Source: Pseudomonas sp. Irchel s3f7 (GTDB taxonomy: Bacteria > Pseudomonadota > Gammaproteobacteria > Pseudomonadales > Pseudomonadaceae). From it: a stretch of DNA of 64,000 nucleotides. Shown here one piece after another: positions 1 to 8,541 of the stretch. Made by a program: the position numbers and the translations under genes. Position 1 is the stretch's first letter, and every line of letters starts with the position of its first letter. Under the pieces are notes generated by a model. That model made no database searches. It saw only the letters and a program-made list of their open reading frames with translations, and was not told the DNA's origin. Location of the stretch: NCBI RefSeq assembly GCF_900187615.1, contig NZ_FYDO01000028.1:29496-93495 (forward strand), given 5' to 3'.

Positions 1-916
1 AATATTCGTGAGCGACGATCGCCTCGACCCGCTGGTGCGCGGCGTCGGTGGCGGTTTCGGCGCGGGCCAGCACGGCGCTGGAGTTGAAGATGTTGAGGCC
101 CTTGTTCTCCATCGCGCCCATGTTGAAGTCGTTCACGGCGACGATCATGAAGATGTCCAGATCGTACTCGCGACCGTAGACCTCTTCGTCCCAGCGCATG
201 GATTTCTTCAGGCTGTTCATGGCGTGCTGGCACTTGTCGATGTTTTCCGGCTCGACATAAATACGCAGCGCCACAGTGCGTTCGGTCATGGTGGTGAACG
301 TGTCTTCAACGCACCACAGGTCACCGGCCACCAACGCAAACAGGTACGCCGGTTTCTTGAACGGGTCTTCCCAGGTCGCCCAGTGCCGGCCGTCTTCGCC
401 AGGACCGGAGGCAATCGGGTTGCCGTTGGACAGCAACACCGGATAGCTGTGCTGTTCGGCAACCACGGTGGTGGTGAAGGTGCTCATCACGTCCGGACGG
501 TCGAGATAATAGGTGATCTTGCGGAAGCCTTCGGCCTCGCACTGGGTGCAGAACATCGTGCCGGACTTGTACAGGCCTTCCAGCGCGGTGTTGGTTTCCG
601 GGTGGATCTTGACGCTGGTGTCGACCGTGAAGGTGGCGCTGGCCGGGTGCAGGGTCAGGTGATTTTCGGTCAATTGATAGTCGGCGGCGTCCAGCTCACG
701 ATCAGCCAGAGTGACCGACATCAACTCGAGCTGCTGGCCATCCAGCACCAGCGGCGGCAGGCCCGGGCCACGCTCGGGGTTGCGGCGCATTACCAGTTGC
801 GCATGGACCAGGCTGTGGTCCTCGTACAACTCGAAGGTCAGGTGCGTCTCGTCGATCAGGTACTCGGGCGCCTGATAGTCCTTCAGGTAGATCATCTTCG
901 GTTGTTCGGTGCGCAT
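1..916 (-). CDS. pepN: Aminopeptidase N, N-terminal part (cut by window edge)
   Basis: Zinc M1-family aminopeptidase that removes N-terminal residues from peptides in the cytoplasm. About 305 residues are present. The reading starts MRTEQPKMIYLKDYQAPEYL and contains the substrate-binding GAMEN signature (as MGAMENKGLNIF) and, at the very window edge, VAHEYF, the first part of the zinc-binding HEXXH helix. The catalytic domain beyond HEYF lies outside the window, so the gene is partial only because of the cut. The ATG at 916 is preceded by AAGGA at good spacing. The DUF2797 gene lies 10 bases upstream on the same strand, so the two may be co-transcribed. The family identification is firm; PepN of proteobacteria has this N-terminal beta-sandwich domain. 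Confidence 0.95.
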   Translation of the reverse strand, partial: MRTEQPKMIYLKDYQAPEYLIDETHLTFELYEDHSLVHAQLVMRRNPERGPGLPPLVLDGQQLELMSVTLADRELDAADYQLTENHLTLHPASATFTVDTSVKIHPETNTALEGLYKSGTMFCTQCEAEGFRKITYYLDRPDVMSTFTTTVVAEQHSYPVLLSNGNPIASGPGEDGRHWATWEDPFKKPAYLFALVAGDLWCVEDTFTTMTERTVALRIYVEPENIDKCQHAMNSLKKSMRWDEEVYGREYDLDIFMIVAVNDFNMGAMENKGLNIFNSSAVLARAETATDAAHQRVEAIVAHEY

Positions 917-926
917 GCTGGAATCC

Positions 927-1757
927 TTACTGATGCACGGCGAGCTGGTAAGCCGTGTATTTACGAATATTGATCACGCCGGTGTCGAAAATCAGGTATT
1001 GACCTTTGACGCCCATCAGCGTGCCTTCGACGATCGGGTTCTTGTCCAGGTTGAAGCTGACGATTTTCGCCGGGTACTGCTCGACCGGGTAGCGGATTTC
1101 GAGCGGATCAACGTCAGAAATAGTCTGGATCGCCTGTAGGCCAAATCGTTCCTGCAGCGTTTGCAAACCTTCTGCGCAACTGGCGAACAGCTGATCGCGA
1201 ACCTCGGCCAGATTCACCGTCGCCGCATCGCCCTTGAGTAAAGCACGCCAATTGGTCTTGTCGGCCACCTGGCTGCGGAACAGGTCTTCGACAAAACCGG
1301 ACTGCTGTCGGGTCGAGACGCGGATGATCGGCAATGCCTGGCTGGCGCCCTGATCGAGCCAGCGGGTCGGCAGCTGGGTCGCTCGGGTAATCCCGACTTT
1401 CACCCCCGACGAATTGGCCAGGTACACCACGTGGTCGGTCATGCAGAACTTCTCGCCCCACTCCGGCTCCCGGCACGTACCGGCGTCAAAGTGGCAGCGT
1501 TCCGGGCTCATGATGCACACGTCGCACTGGGCCAGTTTGGTCATGCACGGGTAGCAGTAACCCTGGCTGAAACTGGTTTTGGTTTTGCGTCCGCAATGGA
1601 TGCAGTGGATCGCACCCAGGTATTCAAGGCGCACCGTGGTCCCGATCAACGGATTGACCGGCACCTCGGTTTCGCCAAGACGAAATGCGTATTGCACGTT
1701 CGGCCCGTCAAGGCGCGCCGACATTTTGCTGATTGCACCGCGGCCAATCTCGATCAA
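927..1757 (-). CDS. DUF2797 family protein
   Basis: Protein of about 276 residues with a Cys-rich N-terminal half: CIHCGR, CYPC, CDVC and further Cys/His residues (CHFDAGTC, then FCMTDH) look like zinc-binding knuckles. They are followed by HVVYLANSSGVKVGITR, which resembles a small GIY-YIG-like fold and is typical of DUF2797. The molecular function is not known to me. The reading frame is open up to a possible start at 1814, but that would overlap yeaC by about 60 bases. I chose the TTG at 1757, which overlaps the yeaC stop (TTGA) and starts the conserved LIEIGRGAISKMSARLDG stretch. An ATG at 1724 is the other option. It sits in a yeaC - DUF2797 - pepN run on one strand. Confidence 0.8.
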   Translation of the reverse strand: MIEIGRGAISKMSARLDGPNVQYAFRLGETEVPVNPLIGTTVRLEYLGAIHCIHCGRKTKTSFSQGYCYPCMTKLAQCDVCIMSPERCHFDAGTCREPEWGEKFCMTDHVVYLANSSGVKVGITRATQLPTRWLDQGASQALPIIRVSTRQQSGFVEDLFRSQVADKTNWRALLKGDAATVNLAEVRDQLFASCAEGLQTLQERFGLQAIQTISDVDPLEIRYPVEQYPAKIVSFNLDKNPIVEGTLMGVKGQYLIFDTGVINIRKYTAYQLAVHQ

Positions 1758-2014
1758 TGGATGGCATCCGACTTGAACAGGATATTCGGCACTTGAATCG
1801 ACTTGGAGCTGCATTCCTGCGGGCCCATGTAGCCCGTGCGCTGGTCTTCGGGCAGGTTCTGGATTTCCCAGGCGATCATCGCTTGCAGCGACAGTTCACG
1901 CTGTTCGGCGGTGAGTTTGCCACCATCGGACCATTTGCCGATTTCCACGGCCAGTTTCAGGCTCTCGTAGATATCAGGGGTGATGTTCTTGATCATTTCG
2001 TTAAAAGAGGACAT
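1754..2014 (-). CDS. yeaC: YeaC-like DUF1315 family protein
   Basis: Small acidic protein of 86 residues, MSSFNEMIKNITPDIYESLK onward, matching the short YeaC/DUF1315 family of gammaproteobacteria (about 85-90 residues). No catalytic motif is visible and the family has no firm function. GGAGA stands five bases before the ATG. The stop codon overlaps the proposed TTG start of the DUF2797 gene, which suggests translational coupling. It is probably the first gene of the yeaC - DUF2797 - pepN run; the rhomboid gene stops 33 bases upstream. Confidence 0.85.
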   Translation of the reverse strand: MSSFNEMIKNITPDIYESLKLAVEIGKWSDGGKLTAEQRELSLQAMIAWEIQNLPEDQRTGYMGPQECSSKSIQVPNILFKSDAIH

Positions 2015-2046
2015 TGGGTCTCCGCGCTCTTTATTGCATATCTGAT

Positions 2047-2916
2047 TTAGACGGCCAGTTTACGGCGGTTGTACAAACCACCCAACAAACCGGTGAAGCA
2101 TCCGATGAGTAACCCGCTGACATGGGCCGCGTTGGCGATTTCGCCGAAGCCGATCATCGAGATGAGGCCGGACAGGCACAACAACAGCCACACCAGCATC
2201 ATCACCAACACGCCACGGGGCAAGCGATATGCCGGGTTCGGCGCGAGCAGCTGGAAAATCCAGCAATGCCCGAGTAACCCGTACAGCACGCCGGACAGCC
2301 CACCGAACAGGGACGGCCCGCTGAACAAATATTGGGTGAAGTTGGACACGAGGCTGAACAGCAAGGTCAGGCCGATCAGATTGATGCTGCCCTGACGCGA
2401 TTCAATTCGTCGCCCCAGCTCCCAGTACCACATGCCGTTCATCGCCAGGTGCAGGATGCCGAAGTGGATCAGCATCGGCGTCACCAGACGCCACCACTGC
2501 CCGGCCGCCAGGCTGTCGGCCAGAGGCGTGAAATGAATGTATTCACCGACCACGCGGAATTCGAGGAAGGTCAGCCAGCGCATCGTTTCCAGGTTGTCGC
2601 CCAGCAGCGTGAGCGCGCCGACGATCACGCTCAGCAGCAATATCAGCGCGGTGGCCTTGGCGTATTTCACCTGCTCGACAAACCCCGGACGCTTGACCGT
2701 TTGCGCCACCGGGATATCCAGTTGCTGGTCGGGATCGCCCGCCGGAAAGCGCTCGTACAGAGCACGGACGTCTTCGCTGATGTTCTGCGGCACCCACAAC
2801 ACTTGCTCACCGGACTCTTCACTGACCCGATGGGGCACTTGCATGCGTTTGAGCAATTGGACGAACCCGCTCAGGTCCACCGCCAATGGCAGACGCAAGA
2901 CCGCGACAGCACTCAT
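2047..2916 (-). CDS. Rhomboid-family intramembrane serine protease
   Basis: Membrane protease of 289 residues that cleaves transmembrane segments inside the lipid bilayer. An N-terminal soluble part (about 1-85) precedes the six-helix rhomboid core. The key family features are present: the HxxxN motif (His156...Asn160, in LHLAMNGMWYWE), the catalytic Ser208 in GGLSGVLYG and the catalytic His265 in NAAHVSG. GGAGG precedes the ATG at 2916, and the start overlaps the stop of the upstream metallophosphatase by four bases (ATGA), so nadK, the phosphatase and this gene look translationally coupled. The N-terminal extension resembles that of GlpG, but the substrate cannot be told from sequence. Confidence 0.92.
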   Translation of the reverse strand: MSAVAVLRLPLAVDLSGFVQLLKRMQVPHRVSEESGEQVLWVPQNISEDVRALYERFPAGDPDQQLDIPVAQTVKRPGFVEQVKYAKATALILLLSVIVGALTLLGDNLETMRWLTFLEFRVVGEYIHFTPLADSLAAGQWWRLVTPMLIHFGILHLAMNGMWYWELGRRIESRQGSINLIGLTLLFSLVSNFTQYLFSGPSLFGGLSGVLYGLLGHCWIFQLLAPNPAYRLPRGVLVMMLVWLLLCLSGLISMIGFGEIANAAHVSGLLIGCFTGLLGGLYNRRKLAV

Positions 2917-3884
2917 TGCAGCACCTCCGGCCGCTCGACATCGACCCAGACGAATTTATGTGGATCGAGGCGGGTTTCCTGGTCCAGTCGATACGCGACC
3001 AGTTTGCCGTAGAGCACCGCGCTGTAGTCCAGGCAGGCCAGGTTTGGCCGGATCGGCGCTGGTTTGCCGCTGCGCCAATAGTGGCCGACAAACAACAGCG
3101 GCTCATCGATACCGTAGCGCAGCAGGCTGTTCTTTTCGGTAGAGGTCAATGGCGTTTGCGCGACGGGTTCAGGCAAGGCGTCTGGCTGGAACACAATGTC
3201 TCCATAGGTTTTCGGGTCGTCTTCCCAGAATTTGGTGCGGAAAAACGAACGCACCAGTCCGTCGCCGCTGGTCATGGTCAAGCCATGGGGCAAGCGCATG
3301 TCGGTGCCACGCAGCAGGCGATCGAATACGGTGCAGGCAAACGAACCCGGTTCCGCCGACGCCTGAAGAAAATGCTCGTCGACGCAACCATTGGGAAACA
3401 GTGCCCGCAACGGCTCGATCAAGCCTGCATCCCAGCACGCGTGCACCACGCGAAAACGCCCGGCATCGAGGAACAGCGGCAGTTCGTAGAACCACTGCTG
3501 GAAGTCGTGCCAGTCGCCGGGATGGTGTTCAAACTGAGTCAGGGTTTCGTGCAGCAAGCGGGCATGGCGCGGCGTGTGCTCGCGCACGAATTGCTTGCCG
3601 CTGCCGGGCAGCGCCGGCGTGACCCAGCCCAACGCATTGAATTCATGGTTGCCCATGATGCACAGCGCCTGACCGGCCTCGACCATGTCGTGAACGATAT
3701 GCAGCGCCTCGCGAATCCGCGGGCCGCGGTCGATGATGTCGCCGACGAACACCGCCATGCGCGATGCGTGTCGCCAGACACCACCCTGCTTGTGATAACC
3801 GAGCCGGTCGAGCAAATGCTCAAGGGTCATTGCGCAACCGTGCACGTCACCGATCAGGTCGTAGCTACGCGCGGGATCGAGCAT
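2913..3884 (-). CDS. Calcineurin-like metallophosphatase
   Basis: Cytoplasmic metallophosphoesterase of 323 residues. The dinuclear metal motifs of the PPP/ApaH-like family are all present: GDVHG (residues 12-16), GDIIDRG (48-54) and GNHE (78-81), with later His residues (VVHACWDAG and VGHYW). This suits a protein serine/threonine phosphatase or a nucleotide/diadenosine phosphatase; substrate unknown. GGAGG lies six bases before the ATG. The start shares one base with the nadK stop (TGATG) and the 3' end overlaps the rhomboid gene by four bases, so the three genes form a tight operon. Confidence 0.88.
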   Translation of the reverse strand: MLDPARSYDLIGDVHGCAMTLEHLLDRLGYHKQGGVWRHASRMAVFVGDIIDRGPRIREALHIVHDMVEAGQALCIMGNHEFNALGWVTPALPGSGKQFVREHTPRHARLLHETLTQFEHHPGDWHDFQQWFYELPLFLDAGRFRVVHACWDAGLIEPLRALFPNGCVDEHFLQASAEPGSFACTVFDRLLRGTDMRLPHGLTMTSGDGLVRSFFRTKFWEDDPKTYGDIVFQPDALPEPVAQTPLTSTEKNSLLRYGIDEPLLFVGHYWRSGKPAPIRPNLACLDYSAVLYGKLVAYRLDQETRLDPHKFVWVDVERPEVLQ

Positions 3885-4774
3885 CAGTCGCCTCCACCAC
3901 CCAACCTGCTGCCCCAGCCGAGCTTGGTCCGGCAGACTTCATAGTAGTTGTGGTCGAGCGGATGAATCAGCCGCAACTTCTGGGCTTTCTTGCTGACGGT
4001 AATGGTGTCGCCGGGCGCGCAGGTAAAGTGGTTCTGCCCGTCACACGAGACTTGCGGGTAAATCTGCATATCCTTGGACACGACGATTTTCAGCTCACTG
4101 TTGCCATCGACCACAATGGGTCTACCCGACAAGGTATGGGGGTACATCGGCACAATGACAATGGCGTCGAGCTTGGGGTGCATGATCGGCCCGCCGGCGG
4201 ACAGCGCATACGCAGTGGAACCGGTCGGCGTGGCGACGATCAGGCCGTCGGCCTTCTGGCTGCAGACGAACTGGCCGTCGATGTACAGCTCGAACTCGAT
4301 CATCCGCGTCGATTTGCCGGGGTGCAGCACCACGTCGTTCAGTGCATCGCCCTGGCCGATGGCCTCGGCATGACGGCGGACTTCGGCCTGGAGCAGGAAG
4401 CGGTTTTCCACCAGATAATGCCCATCGAGCACTTCGGCGACTTTGACTTCCAGTTCATCGGGACGGATATCAGTCAGGAAACCCAGGCTGCCCCGGTTGA
4501 TCCCGAGTACCGGAATATTGTGCTTGGCCAGTGCCCGTGCGGCGCCGAGCAGGCTGCCATCGCCCCCGACGACGATGACCATGTCGCAGACTTCACCGAG
4601 CATCTTGCGCGACGACGTTTGCAGGCCATGCCCCGGCAGGACTTCGGCGATGGTGTCTTCGAGGATCACATGCAGGTGACGATCGAGCAGAAACCGTTTC
4701 AGTCGGCGGACGGTATCCAGCACCTGAGAACTGCCCAGGCGACCGATGATGCCGATATTGCGAAATTGCTCCAT
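3884..4774 (-). CDS. nadK: NAD(+) kinase
   Basis: Cytoplasmic enzyme that phosphorylates NAD+ at the 2' hydroxyl of the adenosine ribose to give NADP+. The 296-residue length is usual for Pseudomonas NadK. The diagnostic GGDGSLLGAAR motif is at about residues 70-80, and the second conserved region (NDVVLHPGKSTRMIEFELYI, then DGLIVATPTGSTAYALSAGG) is intact. The frame is open to 4810, but I chose the ATG at 4774 because AGGAG stands just upstream and MEQFRNIGIIGR is the family start. It is first gene of the nadK - phosphatase - rhomboid operon and diverges from the DUF1853 gene across about 115 bases. Confidence 0.96.
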   Translation of the reverse strand: MEQFRNIGIIGRLGSSQVLDTVRRLKRFLLDRHLHVILEDTIAEVLPGHGLQTSSRKMLGEVCDMVIVVGGDGSLLGAARALAKHNIPVLGINRGSLGFLTDIRPDELEVKVAEVLDGHYLVENRFLLQAEVRRHAEAIGQGDALNDVVLHPGKSTRMIEFELYIDGQFVCSQKADGLIVATPTGSTAYALSAGGPIMHPKLDAIVIVPMYPHTLSGRPIVVDGNSELKIVVSKDMQIYPQVSCDGQNHFTCAPGDTITVSKKAQKLRLIHPLDHNYYEVCRTKLGWGSRLGGGGD

Positions 4775-4889
4775 GGGGCTCCTGCGGGATCTGTGTGGCG
4801 CGAAAAACACGATTATGGGCGAAACCCGGCCGTAGACAAAATCCTTTCAGCTTCAAGGGTGTGCTCGGGTTTCGGGCTATGCTCGCAAG

Positions 4890-5840
4890 ATGATCCTATT
4901 TCCAGATTTGCTCCAGCTACCCCACCAGTTGCGCCACCCTGAAGTGCGCGACCTGGCGTGGGTCATCCTCGCACCGCCGATGCTTGGCGATACGCCGTGG
5001 CCACAGCGGCATCCGCTGGCCGGCAGCGATTGGGTGCAGACGCCGGAGCACCTGGAACACTGGCTGCGACAGCTCGACCGGGACAGTTACGGGTTGCTGC
5101 ACTGGCTGGCCCAGGCCCGCACCCGGCGCCTGGGCTTGTATTACGAGCGACTGTGGCAATTCGCCGTGCAGCATGCGCCGGGCATCGAATTGATTGCCGC
5201 CAACATGCCGATCCGCCGCGAGGGCCACACCTTGGGCGAGCTGGACATGTTGCTGCGTGATCGCGACGGCGTGCATCACCTGGAACTGGCAATCAAGCTT
5301 TACCTCGGCCCGCAATCCGGCGATGGCCACGACACCGCACAATGGCTCGGCCCAGGTTGCCATGACCGACTGGACCGCAAACTGAAGCACCTGAGCGAAC
5401 ATCAACTGCCGATCTCCGCACGTCCCGAGAGCCGCGAAGTGCTCGCAGCACTGGATATCCGCCAGTTCAGCGCGCATTTATGGTTGGGTGGCTATCTGCT
5501 TTATCCGTGGCCGGGCCCTTCCGATTCCCCGCAGGGCGCACATCCACAACATTTGCGTGGGCGTTGGTTGCATCAAAAGGATTGGGCGGCGTTTGTTGCG
5601 CAAAGCCCGGCTGGCCGCTGGCAGCCCCTGCCCCGCCATGCCTGGCTGGCCCCGGCGCACTACACCGCGGAACACACCTGGAATGCAGAGCAGCTGCAAG
5701 CGTGGTTGAGCGATCTGGAGCCGCTGGCCCCGGCGCAATTGCTGGTGCGGCTGACGGAAAACGCCAGTGGCGACTGGGAAGAAGCCGAGCGGTTGTTTCT
5801 GGTGGCGGATCTTTGGCCGAATGTGCCGGGACAAGGTTGA
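4890..5840 (+). CDS. DUF1853 family protein
   Basis: Cytoplasmic protein of 316 residues starting MILFPDLLQLPHQLRHPEVR. The recognisable core is ELDMLLRD...HLELAIKLYLG (about residues 113-140), whose spaced acidic residues and Lys look like a PD-(D/E)XK nuclease-type active site, as described for the DUF1853 family. That fold assignment is from family knowledge; activity is unproven. It is divergent from nadK, an arrangement I recall from other pseudomonads. No strong ribosome binding site is visible before the ATG. Confidence 0.82.
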   Translation: MILFPDLLQLPHQLRHPEVRDLAWVILAPPMLGDTPWPQRHPLAGSDWVQTPEHLEHWLRQLDRDSYGLLHWLAQARTRRLGLYYERLWQFAVQHAPGIELIAANMPIRREGHTLGELDMLLRDRDGVHHLELAIKLYLGPQSGDGHDTAQWLGPGCHDRLDRKLKHLSEHQLPISARPESREVLAALDIRQFSAHLWLGGYLLYPWPGPSDSPQGAHPQHLRGRWLHQKDWAAFVAQSPAGRWQPLPRHAWLAPAHYTAEHTWNAEQLQAWLSDLEPLAPAQLLVRLTENASGDWEEAERLFLVADLWPNVPGQG

Positions 5841-5860
5841 GCCTTGCATTGCCTGAGCCG

Positions 5861-5933
5861 GCCCCTTCGCGAGCAGGCTCCCACAGGCTGAAATGCATTC
5901 CTCTGTAGGAGCGAGCTTGCTCGCGATAGGGCC
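5861..5933. repeat. REP pair, inverted
   Basis: Two oppositely oriented REP units, CGCGAGCAGGCTCCCACA near 5868 and TGTAGGAGCGAGCTTGCTCG near 5904, lie between the convergent DUF1853 and FMN reductase genes. Each is an imperfect hairpin of the GTAGGAGCGAGC type that recurs through the window. Confidence 0.85.
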
Positions 5934-6005
5934 AACCCGGTTTAAATGAATAACCTCACAACCGGCGCCGCCAAATTCACCCGCAACACCAGGTTGCCCG
6001 CAAAC

Positions 6006-6566
6006 TCAAACTTTCTTGTGCTGCTCCACCCATTGCGCATAGGCATTGATGAAACTCTGCAGGAAAGGCTTCACCGATTCGGACAGCGTACCCGCCTCAT
6101 CAAACGCTTTACCGGCACCACCCAGATAAGCCTCGGGTTGCTGCATCATTGGCACATTGAGAAAAACCATGGACTGACGCAGGTGATGGTTCGCACCAAA
6201 TCCACCGACTGCACCCGGTGACGCGCTGATCACTGCGCCCGGCTTTCCACTCCAGGCACTTTTGCCGTACGGGCGCGACCCCACATCGATCGCATTCTTC
6301 ATCGGCGCCGGTACAGAACGGTTGTATTCAGGCGTCACGAACAGCACCGCGTCGGATGTGCTCACTTGTTGTCGGAAAGTGCTGTAGGCTGCCGGCGGTG
6401 ACGCACCATCGATGTCTTCGTTATAGAGCGGCAGATCGCCGATTTCGACGATGTTGAGCTTGAGATTGGCAGGCGCCAGTTCAGCCAGGGCCAACGCGAT
6501 CTTGCGGTTGATCGATTCCTTTCTCAAGCTGCCGACCACGACGGCGATCGTATAGACGTTGCTCAT
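6006..6566 (-). CDS. NADPH-dependent FMN reductase (chromate/quinone reductase type)
   Basis: Flavodoxin-like enzyme of 186 residues that transfers electrons from NAD(P)H via FMN to quinones, azo compounds or metals such as chromate. The FMN phosphate-binding loop GSLRKESINRK (about residues 13-23) and the signature PEYNRSVPAPMKNAID (about 99-114) are typical of the FMN_red family (ChrR, YieF, ArsH relatives). It is a single-gene unit facing the DUF1853 gene, with REP units downstream. The physiological acceptor cannot be predicted from sequence. ATG at 6566 gives the canonical start. Confidence 0.9.
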   Translation of the reverse strand: MSNVYTIAVVVGSLRKESINRKIALALAELAPANLKLNIVEIGDLPLYNEDIDGASPPAAYSTFRQQVSTSDAVLFVTPEYNRSVPAPMKNAIDVGSRPYGKSAWSGKPGAVISASPGAVGGFGANHHLRQSMVFLNVPMMQQPEAYLGGAGKAFDEAGTLSESVKPFLQSFINAYAQWVEQHKKV

Positions 6567-6740
6567 GGGAGATTCTCGACTGTCCGGTGGAAAGAGCTTG
6601 TAGTTATAGATGACGTTTTACCCGGAGGCGGCCGAAAACACCGCACCTGACTATTTTTTTCATGTAAGAAAACTTACTTCGCACAAGCACGGTCTACAGA
6701 GCCGCAAATTGAGTGATTTATCTCCAGAGGTTCTAAGCAG

Positions 6741-6965
6741 ATGGCAGCAGTACTCGTCGGTCAGTTCCATGCAAGAGACGCGGAAGGCCGCATTTATTCC
6801 GTGCATGAGTTTGAATCCACGCCGGCGGCAGACGTACCAGGGACGGTTACCACTTACAAAACAGCCATTGGCGATCGCCTGAACAAGATCGATGACAACG
6901 AGTTTCAGCTGGTGCAATCGGGCGTTACGCTCGTCCGGGAGCCGGAACCCACCGTTGCGTCATAA
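6741..6965 (+). CDS. Small hypothetical protein (74 aa)
   Basis: I do not recognise a named family. The protein starts MAAVLVGQFHARDAEGRIYS, has no signal peptide or membrane segment and appears to be mostly beta strand with a charged middle (GDRLNKIDDNEFQL). AGAGG lies about ten bases before the ATG. Codon use is like that of neighbouring genes, which supports a real gene. It lies alone between the FMN reductase (divergent) and a LysR gene (88 bases downstream). I recall similar short proteins in other pseudomonads, but the function is unknown. Confidence 0.7.
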   Translation: MAAVLVGQFHARDAEGRIYSVHEFESTPAADVPGTVTTYKTAIGDRLNKIDDNEFQLVQSGVTLVREPEPTVAS

Positions 6966-7053
6966 CTCGATGTTATGGGTAGAAGTCATATGCACGGACT
7001 TGGGTTAGGATTCAAACGCTGACTCCTTCACCTGCTGAACATGGACTTCATGC

Positions 7054-7947
7054 ATGCGCTTACGCCATATCGAAGTGATCCAGGCGCTCCTGCAGACCGG
7101 TCACCTGGGCACCGCCGCCGAATGGCTGCAGATGCCGGTGGCCGATGTCGAGCATTTGCTGCGCGACGCCGAGGATCAGCTGGGGTTCATGTTGTTTGCC
7201 AGCGTGCGCGGGCGCTTGCAGGCCACCCGCGAGGCGCGGGAACTGCAGGTCGAAATCGAACGGGTCTACGATGCGCTCGAACCGGTTCAGCGCCTGGCCA
7301 ATAGCCTCAAACAATATCTGGCGCCACCGCTGCGCATCATTTGCACCCCGCCCCTGGCCCAGCAATTATTGCCGCACAGCATCGCCGCCCTGCGTCGACG
7401 CCTGCCCGACGCGCCCTGCACCCTTCTGAGCCAGCCCACCCGAGACATCGTCAAAAGCCTGTTGCTGCGCGAAAGCGATCTGGGGCTGAGCCTGCATGAC
7501 CCCGAACGCACTGAAATCGACTGCCAGGTGATTGCCCAAGGCAAGTTGCAACTGCTCGCGCCCCATGGCTGGCTGCAACCGAAACAGAAATACATCTCGG
7601 TGCAGGATCTGGCCGGTCAATCGATGATCGGCCTGGAAGGCCACGACCCGTTGAGCCCGGCCCTGGAAAACAAACTGCACGCCTTGCGTCCGGCGCCGGT
7701 TATTCAGACCCGCGTCCAGACCCATCAGATGATGCGCAGCATGGTCGAGGCAGGGGAAGGCTTGGCCATTGTCGATCCGTTCACGGCTCTCGGGGCCAAA
7801 ACGACGGGGCTGGATGTCTGCCCGCTGGCGCCGGCCGTGCCGATCAGCCTGTACGCCTTGACCCTGAAAAACGGTGAGCCTTCTGCCGCGGTTCAGGCTT
7901 TGTTGAGCATCATCACGGAACAAGCCGCGGCGATGCTGGTGAACTGA
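7054..7947 (+). CDS. LysR-family transcriptional regulator
   Basis: 297 residues with an N-terminal winged helix (about 1-60) and a periplasmic-binding-like effector domain (about 90-295: LRIICTPPLAQQLLPHSIAA and later QMMRSMVEAGEGLAIVDPF). The helix-turn-helix, HLGTAAEWLQMPVADVEHLL, departs from the usual AxxLxxSQxALS pattern, so the DNA target may be unusual. The ATG at 7054 lacks a strong ribosome binding site. The 3' end overlaps the 3' end of the GNAT gene on the other strand by about 35 bases. The target genes are not evident; the nearest is the small gene upstream. Confidence 0.85.
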   Translation: MRLRHIEVIQALLQTGHLGTAAEWLQMPVADVEHLLRDAEDQLGFMLFASVRGRLQATREARELQVEIERVYDALEPVQRLANSLKQYLAPPLRIICTPPLAQQLLPHSIAALRRRLPDAPCTLLSQPTRDIVKSLLLRESDLGLSLHDPERTEIDCQVIAQGKLQLLAPHGWLQPKQKYISVQDLAGQSMIGLEGHDPLSPALENKLHALRPAPVIQTRVQTHQMMRSMVEAGEGLAIVDPFTALGAKTTGLDVCPLAPAVPISLYALTLKNGEPSAAVQALLSIITEQAAAMLVN

Positions 7948-8527
7948 TCGGGTTTTCCAGCTGGTTTTCGAACATTCGATACCAGAACAACGCCACTTCG
8001 GCGGTGTTCGGGTCGATACCGCGATAACGCAGATGGTCGATCCCGCCGATCACGTAACCACACCGTTCATAGAGTCGACAGGCGCCCAGGTTATTGTTCT
8101 GGGTTTCGAGCATGATGCCCGGCAGTTTTTTCTTGCGGCTCCAGAACTGCGCCACATCCAGCAGCGCCTTGGCGACGCCATGTCGCCGGGCAGGCGCATG
8201 CACTGCCAATTCGTCGATATGGGCAAAGCCGTTCCAGTTGGTGCTGACCACCAGATGCCCCACCGGCTCATCGTCCAGATACGCCATGAAAATCGCGCTG
8301 TCCGGAGCATCGCGAAAACTGCTGAACTCCTCAGGATCAATGCCATAACACTTGCGATAAGGGGTAATCGGCGTGACCCGCCATCGCTCCACGGGCTGAC
8401 CTATTTCCGGCGCGCCGTAAGCGGCAACTTCAAAACTGAAATCACTGCCCCAGATATAGGGAGCGAAACCTTCGTCGGCAACACGCACCGACAGCCCTGG
8501 ATGAGTAGGATTCATGACCGGTTGCAT
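7913..8527 (-). CDS. GNAT-family N-acetyltransferase
   Basis: Acyl-CoA dependent acetyltransferase of about 204 residues. The acetyl-CoA-binding motif A region is LAVHAPARRHGVAKALLDVA (the R/Q-x-x-G-x-A loop), followed by CRLYERCGYVIGG typical of motif B. The start is uncertain: ATG codons occur at 8557, 8545 (overlapping the ldcA stop as ATGA), 8527 and 8515. I chose 8527 because GAGGA precedes it by about 11 bases, while 8545 has AAGGA with no spacing. Being directly downstream of and overlapping or abutting the lysine decarboxylase gene, it may acetylate a polyamine such as cadaverine. That is inference from position only. Confidence 0.82.
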   Translation of the reverse strand: MQPVMNPTHPGLSVRVADEGFAPYIWGSDFSFEVAAYGAPEIGQPVERWRVTPITPYRKCYGIDPEEFSSFRDAPDSAIFMAYLDDEPVGHLVVSTNWNGFAHIDELAVHAPARRHGVAKALLDVAQFWSRKKKLPGIMLETQNNNLGACRLYERCGYVIGGIDHLRYRGIDPNTAEVALFWYRMFENQLENPISSPASPRLVP

Positions 8528-8541
8528 ACTGGGAAAGGTCC